Origin: Druceiella hillmani
Lineage: Eukaryota; Arthropoda; Insecta; Lepidoptera; Hepialidae
Length of the DNA: 64,000 bases
Assembly: GCA_039881145.1 (NCBI GenBank)
Contig: JAYKKI010000066.1
Span: 10,183,001-10,247,000, forward strand
Direction: 5' to 3'
The notes beneath the pieces were generated by a model. It did no database searches, was not told where the DNA came from, and saw only the letters and a list, made by a program, of their open reading frames with translations. A program made the position numbers and the translations under genes. Shown piece after piece: positions 39,411 to 54,775 of this stretch (its first letter is position 1; every line of letters starts with the position of its first letter).

Positions 39411-39563
39411 TAGAAATCCCTGATATTCTCAATCTGATATTCTGCGGTAGGTTCATTTACATTTATTTTTCTCACAAGTTAGGTTGCATAAACCTCAAAG
39501 TTACTTTGAGGTTGTAAATGAACTTACCGCAGAATATCAGATTGAGAATATCAGGGATTTCTA
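39411..39563. repeat. 51-bp-arm inverted repeat with nested hairpin in the loop
   Basis: The left arm (39411-39461, beginning TAGAAATCCCTGATATTC) is complementary to the right arm (39513-39563) with a single G:T position. The 51-nt loop contains a second hairpin, AACCTCAAAGT-T-ACTTTGAGGTT (39491-39513), which abuts the right arm. Outside 39411-39563 the symmetry ends. It could be a foldback element, a recent inverted duplication or a long double-stranded RNA hairpin if transcribed. No terminal repeats, coding part or second copy were seen in the window. Confidence 0.95.
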
Positions 39564-40163
39564 ATAGAGTTTCAAAGTTTATTTTTTCTTGTATTGATAT
39601 TTTCTGTGTAAATAATTGAACTGTTCGTAATTGATGTATTCAACATGAAATAAAATCGACCAACGTTTTTTGTTGTCGCACAATTGCGATTACCAATTAC
39701 ACTCACTATCATATTCCAGCCTCTTTTATTGTAATCGTAACTCAAAATCACATGGGGCTTTTTATAATAGAATAAACTTTATCACTTGTATGCAAAGTGC
39801 CAAATAATAAAACATTTTTCTCCATATTTAGAAATCAAGAAACGAATACAGCGTTTCGTGAAAAATAAATATATTCGAATAAAGATATCATACGTCGTTC
39901 AAGAGACAAATTTAAATTTACATAAATTTAATTCCTGTTTTTTTTTCTAGTAGATCCAAATATATTAAATTATATATACAAGAGACATTCAGTTAAATTT
40001 ACGCTTGGGTTTCAATTATTAATTGTAAATATTTGCTGCATATAGACTATTTTGAGATTTGTTTCTGAGTACAAATTCAAGATAACATAATAATACATTT
40101 TGGCATGAACTATACACTAAATTTCAATATCATGATGATTCGGTTTATTAAGTATATAATTTC

Positions 40164-40214
40164 TATATTAATATCCTATGTAATAGTGTAATATATTAAT
40201 ATCCTATGTAAATA
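40164..40214. repeat. 28-bp tandem duplication
   Basis: TATATTAATATCCTATGTAA occurs at 40164 and 40192. It is a local duplication just upstream of the hAT remnant, with no evident link to it. Confidence 0.85.
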
Positions 40215-40589
40215 ATAGACGTGCTTTTTTGGCATAATAAATATGTTGTTAGCTATCTTAAGTTTAGATTATAATTTTGGATTTGTAAATAAATTATTAT
40301 TCCTGTGATTATCGCGTAATTTTCTTTTACCCTCACACACGGTGCCTCAGATAATTGTTTACCCAAATGCCTAAAATGAATTGTAATGTTGTTTTAGCAG
40401 TAAGAAGGGCTAACTAAAGGAAGGTAAGTAAGGAAACTAAGAAAGGAAGGCAGTAACTCTACGGATAAATTAAATAGCTGGAAACGGTTAATTAATTTTT
40501 CATTTTTTATTCTTTTGATTGTTAAATTGTATTTCAGATTCAATATAAATTAAATATTTATCTATGCATATTTTTAGACAAAAAAGTAT

Positions 40590-40950
40590 TTTGAAGAAGG
40601 CTTTTCCACCGTGTGCCATATGTGTGATAATCAAACAATAAAACTTGATTCTGTGCCTGTTTCCTCTTTTCTATACTTACGTGAATGTAGTATAATATTT
40701 GATAGGCAGTTTTTCGAATACCTTACTACTTTCCACACTTATCACCCAATATCGGCAGCCGCCAGTTATATATCGTGTGTAAAGTACCAGTTTTAACCAT
40801 AACGTTTGCGCCATTAGTTGTGATGTCAAAAGTATCGGTATCGAAGCCAAAATCAAAGCTCGTCAGGCAGCCTTATACCAAACTCATAGCGTGCTCTGCA
40901 GTATACGATCTATGTTTTATAATTAAGATAAATGTGTCTTTCTTTGTGAT
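40590..40950 (-). pseudogene. decayed hAT-superfamily transposase fragment
   Basis: Minus-strand translation gives motifs of the hAT (hobo/Ac/Tam3) transposase catalytic region in the right order and in one frame. YTAEHAM (about 40905-40885) is in the place of the 'HTAENI' segment. FDITTNGANVMVKTG follows, matching the 'vTDNgaNmvka' block that carries a catalytic Asp in active enzymes, here read as Thr. After two adjacent stop codons, TYGTRWKSLL (about 40620-40595) matches the conserved 'TRWNS' motif. At least three in-frame stops and the missing Asp show it is dead. Nothing of the N-terminal BED zinc finger or the C-terminal dimerisation domain was found, and no terminal inverted repeats were identified. 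Plus-strand open frames here (40611-40796, 40775-40966) are the antisense shadows. Confidence 0.7.
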
Positions 40951-40966
40951 AAATATTCAAGTTTGA

Positions 40967-42108
40967 ATGTATGTGGTTTTTTTTTTCGATGTTCATTCGT
41001 CGAATGTCAAATAAAACTCAAGTCCTTGTCTTTCGAGAGAACTAAATTAAAAAATCATGTCAGATTTTATGGCATTTGCAAAATATGCTACCATACATCT
41101 TATTGTGTTTATTGAATTTGGGTATCCAAATGCATTCTGAAAATAAATATCTCAAATCCGAAGTTGTACAGAATGTATTGAGAGTGAAACCATCTTTGCA
41201 TATTATTCTGAAAAGTACACTTTCCGTATTCTTTTCTTTCTGAAAAAGCTGTCAACTAACTTAATTTTTTTTTATATATCTTCTTCGAAAGTAATTTTCA
41301 TGGTCTTAGTTTCAGTTTTCGGTTTGCATGGTTTATGATTTGGATAAATTGAATTGGATTTAGGATATTTTAATTGGCTGTTTGCAGAACTTATTTGGAT
41401 CCAGCAGTGTTTCGTTTCAAAATGTAATTTTAAATTTTTTCATAATTTTTATATATTTTAATCACATTAGAATACAAAATGCGTATTTTGTACTTTTACC
41501 TTTTTTTCCTTTTTTTTACATTAAGTGAAGTAAGGACAGAACAATTTTCTTATTAGCCTCATCAGTATAACCCTGATCATGATATGTTTTCGAAGCCACG
41601 TAATTGAGAGTAGCAACAAGAAATACAATTTTTAATAAGTCAATTAATTTTTATATATGATTTCTAACAATATATTGGCATTATAAACCTTATTTAGTAA
41701 AGAAATTCATCAAAGTTAATGTAAATGACCATCCAAGACAAAATACGTATTTATTAATTTATTTTCTCAGCATTAGTTATGAATCATCATCATGCATGAG
41801 ATAAAATATTTAATGTAATATATTGTAAACTGTTAACTATTTTATTATTCTAAACTTAGCAAATAATAATTTTGATGAATCATAATCGAAATAATAAATC
41901 GTTTTGAATGACTAGCAAGTTATTGCAAATATTGTAATGCAAAATAAATAACAAAACATAAATCAAGAATTTAAGATATATCGTCACCCACTAGTAACGC
42001 TTAATATAATTTACACTTTAGATAAGTAGAAAAATACTGGCAACTAAATTAAGTTGTAGGCAAGGTTTTAAAACTTGGGATAAGTTTTAAACTATTGCCT
42101 CCAATTTA
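40967..42108. other. AT-rich intergenic sequence, no supported feature
   Basis: No motif was recognised on either strand. It may include unrecognisable flanks of the hAT remnant. Confidence 0.5.
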
Positions 42109-42157
42109 GATAGGAACTAGAAGTGAAGTATTATTTACTTAATGCCTAGTTCCTATC
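42109..42157. repeat. 12-bp-arm inverted repeat
   Basis: GATAGGAACTAG (42109-42120) and CTAGTTCCTATC (42146-42157) are exact complements. The 25-nt spacer contains AAGT near its start and ACTT near its end, which extends the stem imperfectly. Confidence 0.8.
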
Positions 42158-42284
42158 GAAGATATATAAGGTTATAAAATTAAAGAAACCTGCCAAATAC
42201 ACAAGTACTTCGATATAATTCCAACTCTTTAATTAGTTTAACTTAATTTTTTTACTTACGGCTCACGACAAAAAAAAATTATAC

Positions 42285-42540
42285 GTCGTATATTTTGTCG
42301 CCCGAAGTCAAGTGTCTACTGGGCTGGGGTATCGTAACCGATCAAGCGCGAAATATGAGGCAGGTCGTTTCAGTTACGTTACGTTACCCGCACGCGATGA
42401 TAAATGTATTTTACACAGAAGCATGTTCTCGAGTTTGTTTTTCGTGTTTATCGGAACCGTTAGTTTTTGCCGGGTTCGGTTGGTGGCGTCATCGGATTGC
42501 AATCCCTAGTTGAATGGGGTTGGTGTTCTAGAAAGTCCGG
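42285..42540. other. CpG-rich island in AT-rich surroundings
   Basis: GC content and CpG number jump here (for example CAAGCGCGAAAT, ACGTTACGTTACCCGCACGCG and GTTTGCCGGG-type stretches). Two overlapping plus-strand frames of 65-72 codons end within a few bases of each other. Neither translation has a motif I know, and the minus strand has several stops. It could be an unmethylated promoter or exon, or the remnant of a GC-richer insertion. Confidence 0.4.
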
Positions 42541-42737
42541 AGATATTTACAGATAATCAGTAATATTATATAAAATCGTAATTAAATGTTTAAAGTTATT
42601 TATATAATTTTTAAGGGTTACTTCGAAGTAACGAAAATAAATATGAAGGTGCCAAAAATCGCTTGATTAACACCCTATCTAGTGAATAACATGAACATGA
42701 AACTCATTATTAGTACGGAATAATAAAGTTTTATTTG

Positions 42738-46764
<4,027 letters not shown>

Positions 46765-47676
46765 TTTTAACACTGCATATAATTTTTTTGTTTTCGACTT
46801 CACACTAAAACAATTACAATAATTCAGGCTTTAACACTCAGCAACAAATTTGTTCAAATCATACTTACTGGGCAGCAGACAATACGTCAAAATCAAATTG
46901 AATACACTGGCTGGTTTTTCAATAGTTGAAGTTCTTCCGTCAACACTGTTTCCTGCATTCATTAACAGGGCACTCAGATTTTTAGGGAATGATTTTCACT
47001 CGAAAGAAGACGATTTGTAAATTTACTTACATTTCAACCCCGATTCAATCTTGTCTCTTATGATTGACATGAATGAAGTTTTCTGACTTAACAGTTAGTA
47101 GACTTAAAAATTGGAACTGCTAATTAATCCTGCTGAGCCTGGAGCTGTCATTTTTGTAAACCACAGACTGATTGTCAGGCTTTATGTGCCACAGCTTAAC
47201 TAAAGGTGATACCTTTTCCTCCAATTGTCAAAAATCTAGGCCTGTCGGCCGATCAAAATCTCAGTTAGCAACTTCAGATCAACAAGTTATCGTATCTTCA
47301 GCCGACGCAACTCCAACATTTTTATCAACTAAAACTAAGGTTTACTTTTGCCAAACGCTGATATTTCCTCTGCTTGACTATGGAAATGTGCGCAATATGG
47401 ATCTATATAAAGAATGTTTAAATGAATTACATCGTCTTCATAACTTATTCAACTTCTGTAATTTTCACCTCAGCAAATTATATTTCAGAAGGCCAACGAT
47501 ACAGTGGAATCATAAATTTTGATGATGATCTAACTTTCTGTGAGATGATTGTGTGTAAAACAATCATGTTACAAAAATATCTCAAAAAAATCTCTCTCTC
47601 TCCTAATGTCTTGTACTACCAAACTTTCTATTTTCCTTCCATATCCTATACACGTTTTCAATCACATGTTATTTAA
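46765..47676 (+). pseudogene. decayed LINE (Jockey/CR1-like) reverse transcriptase, palm to C-terminal part
   Basis: Several frames carry successive blocks of a non-LTR reverse transcriptase in the right order. TLKQLQ-FRL-HSATNLFKSYL leads into LGSRQYVKIKLNTLAGFS (about 46811-46922), which is the 'LQxFGLSxSAxxWFxSYLxxRxQxVKIN' region. The expected GVPQGS-LGP box just after it is lost (EVLPSTLFPAFIN). KEDDL-IYLHFNPDS (about 47002-47048) is the YADD box with Ala changed to Glu, followed by the usual spacer. LTVSRLKNW and INPAEPGAVIFV match 'NxDLxxixxWxxxNxLxiNPxKTxxmxF'. IPFPPIVKNLGLSADQNLS (about 47208-47263) is the characteristic 'VKNLGxxxDxxL' block. KTKVYFCQTLIFPLLDYGNV and LNELHRLHNLF belong to the C-terminal segment, which fades by 47676. 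Stops and frameshifts between blocks and the altered catalytic box show a dead copy. The 5' part with the endonuclease is missing. Confidence 0.85.
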
Positions 47677-47679
47677 GGA

Positions 47680-47780
47680 TTGTGTACAAGGGTGTGTGCA
47701 AATTTGTAAGCATGTGTGAGTTTGTGCATATATGTCTGTGTAGATGTATGTGTATATTTGCATATGAATATAATTATGCC
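47680..47780. repeat. TG-rich degenerate simple repeat
   Basis: GTGTGTGC, ATGTGTGAG, TGTCTGTGTAG and ATGTATGTGTAT motifs follow directly after the LINE remnant. They could be a decayed simple-repeat tail of that element or an unrelated expansion. Confidence 0.6.
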
Positions 47781-50277
47781 TATGTGTTCTTATAGCACAA
47801 GTTACTTTTTTAATATTTTCTTTATTTTAGTTAAGTGCGTGTATATTGCAGTCTATTATAATACTATTAAACCTTGTACTAGTTTTCTAGTCCGCAATTA
47901 AAGAATACTCTTTTAACAATAATACTGCCATATATATGCACACATGCAGACATGTTAAAGTTTGGAAATTAATAAAATTTTTAAAATTTGGAATTAATAA
48001 TTTATATTGTTTTCGTAGATTAATAGTCCTCTATAAACACGAATTTATATTAAACTAAACGCTAAGTATTCATTTAAATTTTTAAAATAATTAAACTAAA
48101 CATTAATTTTTTTTAATTTCATTTAATTAGTTTAAAAAGACTATAAATTTTTTTTTTTAATTTTATGTAATAGTAATATCAATACAATGATATTCATAGT
48201 TATTAATAATGTTAAGTAATAATAATATCAATACAATAATAATGATCTTTATCCTTATTACTTAATGATAATGGTTGTACTTCTAGATAAGAAGATCAAA
48301 TGTATTACTATTTTGTACGAGAAAAAAATTTAAATTTCATAATTTAATTATTTGATTTAATTTCGATTTTACCGGTCGTATTTATATTCACGTTCTAGTC
48401 ATTTTATTATTTTGTTTCCATTCATTATTTGCGTGCAGAATAGAATTATCCTTGTATAATACCAAAGAAGTATAATTACTTTTAATGCTTATAAATAAGT
48501 TCATGTACATTCTTTTTAAGGTGACAAATTATGTTTCTACTAGGTATCAAACAAATGGCTCTGTATTACTTTAGAGCACTAAGGAAAGCATTTTCTTGAA
48601 ATTTTTCTTTGAAATCTTAGAGCCAGTTCAAAACTAAATTTTCATATAAATTTGCCATCGGCGTCATATTATTAACATTTAAAGTTAACTTTTTATAAAT
48701 TCAATGAAATTTTCAAAACTCGTTGACTATCTACAAGTAAGTTTCATTTTGATGTATAAGAACTATAACATTTAAAAGAAAACATGAAATAAAATTTAGA
48801 ATATTTATACAATTATCCCAATTAACGTTATCCCCATGTATATAAATTTATAAATGCATTTGATTTCTACCCGTTAATAAACTTTCAATTTATATAAATA
48901 TGTAAAATTTTCTGGTTTGTTACAAATTGTGAAAGTTCAAACTGATTGACATTTTTCAAATTTATATTAAAGAACATTAAACTTCTCCTTTCTTGTAAGT
49001 TTGATTTAGAAACTTTAATAAGTGAATATTTATTAAGAGGAATTATTTGCTAAACCTATTCAAGAATCGCTTAAATTTGCTTTACTGCTTGTTCGATGGA
49101 GTAAATTTGTTAAAACTTATTTAAAGGGAATAGGTTCCGCCACTTTCTTATTGCGAAGATTTTAATTGAATTGAAATGATCTCATTTAAAATTAACACGT
49201 TTTCGAAATATTACATTTAAATTTTACAAGAACAAAATTGCATAGTAAAACACGTTTAGTGGTAAACGGTTTAGCGAGTATTAAAATAAATTGAATGGAT
49301 ATTAGACATTGACTTAATTAACTTAAATTAGAATATTATATAAATTACGTTTTATAAATTCTCCTTACTCTATAAAGAATTATAAAGTGATATAGATTTA
49401 TATCCACATACATATTGTTTTTGATAGCTATGGAAATACTTGTTAGATCTGAAACGAAAAACCTGGGCGCAAGTTCATCTAAATCACTAATAATTTTACT
49501 GCTCCACAAATCATGTGACTTATTGTGTAGCTTTTCTCAATGACAGTTATACTTTACACTCTTTGTGCTATTTCTATAGTAAATATGTATACAAAACGTG
49601 AGATGCATCCATGTTTCGATATAGCATTATTTAAAAAATAGACGCGCTCATTGCACTACATCTAAAATTACCATTTGTATAAATTTTAATTAATTTCGAA
49701 AGAAAGGATTTGAATATGAATAATAATCATTGCGGAATATGTATTAATGAAGAGAAATTTTTAAAAATGTTAATGTTTTAATTTTCATTACAATATCGGG
49801 TTGTTTCAAACTATCAGATGCAAACCCTGCCATCCTTTTAATTGAATCTGGTTTTAATCGAGTTATAAAATCTCGCAAGGAATTCTACAAATTTCGTAAA
49901 ATGAGGCATTTCTTTTTAATATTATTTTCGTTACATTATTATTTGCAGAATTTTTTAAATAAAAAGGTAGAATGTGTAAAAATAATTATATAGCTATAAA
50001 TTTAATGCTTTTCGTGAACAGTAAATAGGCATTTCCAAAAACAATATTAAAAACACCATATCAATATTACTTAAATTTTATTAAAGGTAAGTAATGATAA
50101 CTAAGGAAAAGTTAACTGTTTTTTTTTTCTATTTGCAGATCTATTGAATTTGAGTAAAGGAGACAGGGTTTTATTTAAAAAATTTTAAAGGTAAAATTTT
50201 TCGATTTGAATAATATTGTAGTTTTCATACTAATAAAATTAGAAGCAAGTACTGAATTACGCACCTATGTACTAGGA
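47781..50277. other. AT-rich intergenic sequence, minor duplications only
   Basis: AATATCAATACAAT is repeated 49 bp apart (48175 and 48224). Nothing else was recognised. Confidence 0.5.
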
Positions 50278-50341
50278 AGTTTTTATGCACGAATATGTGT
50301 ATGTAGTTTTTATGCATGGATATGTGTGTGTGTGCATATGT
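50278..50341. repeat. 27-bp tandem duplication ending in (TG)n
   Basis: AGTTTTTATGCACGAATATG at 50278 is repeated as AGTTTTTATGCATGGATATG at 50305, and a short TG run follows. Confidence 0.85.
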
Positions 50342-50878
50342 AAATATATTTCCAAAATGAACTGGATGATCTATCAAAATGGTGGTAACCAATAAAAATA
50401 TTATAATTTGGTTACTATAAATTTATCTGTACTTATAATGCTTCGAAAAAGATTATTCGTTTTATATATTAAAAATATGTTTCGATTAAATCTTTATTAC
50501 TATAGAATCAAAGACAGTAAATAACTAAAAAAACTGAAGGTGCAAAGGAATATCATAAATATAACAATAAAATTTCGATATTAATAAAATTAAAAAAAAA
50601 AATACAGAAAAAAAAATAAAAATTCGCCTGGATATAAACATAGAAACTAAAGTAATTTTTGATGTAATGTCCTGAACCACAGTTTTCAAATTATTGACAT
50701 TTATTCATTTTTACTTTCAGGAACGTTTACCTCATAATGTAAAAACTTGTAATATCACTCACGTATCCGTTATATCACTCATAACTCATATTGTAATATT
50801 AATCACATGTCAGTCCCTCGCAGCCGTTTTTATTCAGAAATCGTTTAGGGTTAAAACTTGAAATTGGGCATAGTCCTG

Positions 50879-50880
<2 letters not shown>
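50342..50880. other. AT-rich intergenic sequence, no supported feature
   Basis: Nothing recognised. Confidence 0.5.

Positions 50881-50939
<59 letters not shown>
50881..50939. repeat. (TA)n microsatellite
   Basis: An uninterrupted run of about 29 AT units. The 86-codon frame across it (50858-51118) is not a gene. Confidence 0.98.
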
Positions 50940-50942
<3 letters not shown>

Positions 50943-53486
50943 TTATATATTCCATTGAAACACCCCCATTAAATTTTATGTTTGGAATTTTTAGAATAAA
51001 ATACTCGATTTTATTTCAATTTAATTTTTTCATGTGCGTGGATATTTTTTTTTGTAAACAGTCACTTTTAAGGACCATAGAACTATTCTTTCAAGAACTT
51101 TATATAAGATATTTATAGAAATATTGTTGGAAATGTCCAAAAATATACTTCCTCTCTATTTCCAAAATAGCTAAAAGTAAACAAAGTTACAGCGATGATT
51201 TTAAATTTTATATCATTGCGATATTCACGATATCTTTTTGTCTGTATAAAGTATATTCGGCAATAGGTGAAAAATAATAATAATATACGTAAGTAGAAAT
51301 ATGATGCATAACCTTAAAACACAAATATTTAATTTTTTTTTATTACCACTCTATAGAGCAAACTTGGTTGTGAAATATTTTCTTCGCGAACCCCGTAAAA
51401 TATCATGGTATTGAATAATTTTTTTGTAATATAATCGTAAGTTCTCCGTAACACTTTTTAATATGAATGAGTCCCTAACGGTCTGTTCGTCTTTCTTTAA
51501 CTTTTTACAAATATCGGAAAAAATTGAAGACAACGACTTCTAGTATTTAATTCTATGATGTTTTGTTCAATTTACATTTAGAAATTAAAGACATATGAGC
51601 GAACAAGTAATTACTACATGTAATTTTGTCTGTAAAAAAACAAATGGAAACTCTATCAAAATTATTTAATTCTAAACTCTTTAAACTATAAATATAACTT
51701 TCTATCTCAAGATGTATATTTATTGTCTCTGTGAAAAATGAACTAGGTAATATAGATATACTTTTGTATTATTATATTTTTTGTACTTACTATTAATTGC
51801 GTATATTAATTAACAGAAACACAATGTAAGGGTGATTTGTACGCTTAAATCTTTTTATGCGCCTAAGTGCTTACGGATCCCTCGTGGTATGAATTACACT
51901 CTCATTAAACAAGTTTTATTTTATAATCAGATAAAAAGTTTATCTTTAGTTATGATTATAATATGCACATTTTTATCAATAAGCAAAAAAGGTCGTAAAA
52001 TTTTTGGTTGCTTGTTTTAAAGGCATGTTATAAAGTATGTTTAGTGCATGCCTACCAAGAAGATAGACGGCACCTTTTAGTTTCTAGTTCGTTGTTGTAG
52101 GGCAGTTTATTTTTAAACAATCATCTACCTTCGATGAGGACGGTACTTATGAACGATGGCGATATTACCTTTACTTTGTTTCGACCGTATTAAAGGATGT
52201 AATTTTATTTTAAAAGCTAGTGATACAAGTATTACTAAACCGCCTTTGATTATATTACATAATTTTTTAAACGTATTCCTCTTGGGTTTGCTACTATTTA
52301 TAACTTCGCAATTATTATCTTTCGATTTTTCAAATAATCGATACGTCCTTCTCTCTGTACTCTGTTGCGTTAATTATTGACTATAATTTAGTTTGTATAT
52401 TTTATTAGCCTAACTTGTAATTAGACTCACATTTACGAACGTACTGTTTCGGTATTATTGGAATCAAGAATATATGAAGGTTCACTTCGTTCATGAAATG
52501 TTTGACGTACAAGTATTATTACCATTAGCCTTATTACCGTTGCTATTTAAAAGTGTACAAAGAAACTAGCATCTTCTCCTTTAGAATACCTTATCTGCCC
52601 CAATATTTCGACATAGAAATATTAAGAAGATATCATGCTTTTTTCTATTATTTAGACTAGTCCACTTTGATTTATGTTATTAGATTAGAGTCTTTAATTT
52701 ATATTATTTAGACTATACAAAAAATACAAAAAAAATTAAGTTTTCATTTTATTCATGATCAACAATTAATTATTTTGACTGTATTATGGCAGTCAAGTAA
52801 AGAGGGCGATGAACCAAACAGGTCTTTATAATTTCTTTGCACAATCGCTTGATCTAACCTTTGCAAAATGTTTCTTTTGGTAACTTTTAAAAGAAAGAAT
52901 ATTATAACAAATACTTCAATGTAGACAGAATTTAAAAAGAAAAATCGAAGATCTTGTGACACCTAATTATATTTTCTTTCCACGGTTACTCGAATTGTGG
53001 GTATGGAAATCGCTGACGGGAAAATAGAAATATATTTCGCCTGGTTTTATATTAAGGTGCAAATACGGACAAGAGCGTTTATTGAAAAGCAAATTTCAGA
53101 GTATCAAAGCGCTACTTTCGTCTCCAAGTACATCATTAAAAATTAGTGAATAATTATGGTAGTTGTAAAAATTTCTACAAATGGAATCAAAATAAATTTC
53201 TTAGATTAAATTTACTTCTTTAGTAGAAGTATAGCAGTAATCCAATTTCATATAACTTTCAATAAATTCTGATGGGTTATAAATAATCTAGGATGTAAAT
53301 ATTTATATTCCGACTTTTAAAAGCTTATTACTAGACTACTAGACATAATTGTGTTAAGTCAATAATTCCGGTGTGCAAAAAAATTCACATTAAATCTAAA
53401 AAGAAGACCATAGTCTGTTTTGGTTAGAAAACGTTACTAAAAAAAGGTATTATATCCACAAAAAAGTAACAAAATAAGGTATATTC
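50940..53486. other. AT-rich intergenic sequence, no supported feature
   Basis: Nothing recognised. Frames at 51351-51533, 51832-52020, 52156-52380 and 52759-52962 lack motifs. Confidence 0.5.
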
Positions 53487-53524
53487 ATTTTACATCTAAA
53501 TACGTATTGTATTTAGGGTAAAAT
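53487..53524. repeat. imperfect hairpin, 8-bp inner and 7-bp outer stem
   Basis: CTAAATAC (53496-53503) pairs with GTATTTAG (53509-53516). Outside it ATTTTAC (53487-53493) pairs with GTAAAAT (53518-53524), with a small asymmetric bulge between. Confidence 0.7.
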
Positions 53525-54205
53525 ACAGCTAAAAGAAAATTACGAATTTGGTAAGTTTATTATTTCATTAATTTTCACACGCCTTAAGGAAGATCAGTAG
53601 CCGAGGCTTTTGACCGAGAACTTAATATAAAAGAGACAAAAGTAGATTTAACAAGACTCAATGAGATAGTTATCTATACTCGTTTTCCTTCTTCCACATA
53701 CCAAGATATTCAAATTTCGGCCTGTCACAAAAACTTAAATAATGACTGATGTTTATCTTCAGTGATATTCTTGGAAAATTATTCACTGAAATAAAGAGTG
53801 CATAATGTGTAGAAATATTGGCCCGATACATTTTATTTAATTCAGGCTATTGTGCTTTCATCGCTTATGGAAAAATCACTTACTTTAAAAATATAAGAAC
53901 CTGTCTAGATAGTGCAGGAAGCGAGATACTTCATCGATACGCAGCGGAGAATATTTTGTTATACAGGAGAAAATTATTATTCAAAGTATGCATGTAGCAA
54001 AAACTTTACAGTGTGGGTTGATTTGATATTGACAGAAATGCTTAAGTGTACCAAAAAATAGTCCTGGACATGAGCTGTCATAAAGTATTTATTATAAGCT
54101 AACATTTTATGAAATATTTTGAATCAAAAATACATCCTTAAAACTACGTAACAAGAAAAAAGACAAGACAAATAAATACGATCATGGTGCTCTTAAATAC
54201 TGAAA
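53525..54205. other. intergenic sequence with a 53-codon stop-to-stop frame, unassigned
   Basis: A plus-strand frame from 53588 to the stop at 53747-53749 has protein-like composition (for example VAEAFDREL and KVDLTRLNEIV) but no ATG and no motif I recognise. It may be a fragment of an old element or chance. Confidence 0.25.
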
Positions 54206-54225
54206 AGAGAAAAAGCTTTTTCTCT
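54206..54225. repeat. perfect 20-bp palindrome
   Basis: AGAGAAAAAGCTTTTTCTCT is symmetric about AAGCTT. It is purine-rich on one side and pyrimidine-rich on the other. Confidence 0.85.
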
Positions 54226-54699
54226 CTTCAAATAAATCATTAAGCGATACCTTATACAAAAAGTCATTCATTCGTACTAACTATCCAAGTAATTATATTT
54301 TGGAATCCACCGCAAAATTTTTCCTTTACAAATGTACTTATAGGTTATCTGGAAAAGTTCAATCGCTCTCGACAAATAGTCCTTTTACTCTTAGGTCCTT
54401 TCTTATCCCATTTAAAACACTGTCAGTAAATTTTTAGTCTGCCAACCAAAGGATAATTTCCACATTATTATTGCAATTTGCCCTAAGAAATTGTTTCTCT
54501 AATAATAAATAAGCATTAGAGTTATACATCAGCAATTGAGTTTTTTTTTCTGTAGTTTTCTATGTTAATATGAAATAATACTTGTAAAAAGTGATATATT
54601 TAACGGTTATAAACACTGTTCACTTATGAGATAGAAAAAACATGTAAAAAGTTTATTAGGAAAGGGTAGTTTACAATTCATGAAAAAAGGAATTAAGAT
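54226..54699. other. intergenic sequence, no supported feature
   Basis: Nothing recognised. Confidence 0.5.
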
Positions 54700-54775
54700 T
54701 GTAACAGACAGATGGACCGGCGGACACGTGAATGGTCTTATAAACGTAATTCTCTATTCCTTTTGAGGTGTGAAA
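54700..54775 (+). mobile_element. dispersed repeat tail, copy A
   Basis: GTAACAGACAGATGGACCGG, then CTTATAA and CTATTCCTTTTGAGGTG, match in order the stretch at 61517-61600. This order (a cagac-rich block, 'tataa(ggg)ttcc', pyrimidines, 'cttttgaggt') is one I associate with a retroposon tail that is very common in insect genomes. I cannot name the family with confidence. Only the tail is recognisable. Confidence 0.5.

Noticed and set aside
40611..40966. Two overlapping plus-strand frames (61 and 63 codons)
   Set aside because: They are antisense to the hAT transposase motifs on the minus strand, which explain the composition.
47172..47522. 116-codon frame, the longest in the window, as an intact gene
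   Set aside because: It is one frame segment of a decayed LINE reverse transcriptase. The blocks before it and part of the blocks inside it lie in other frames.
53588..53749. 53-codon protein-like frame
   Set aside because: It has no ATG and no recognisable motif, and neighbouring frames do not continue it. It was kept only as a note in the surrounding intergenic entry.
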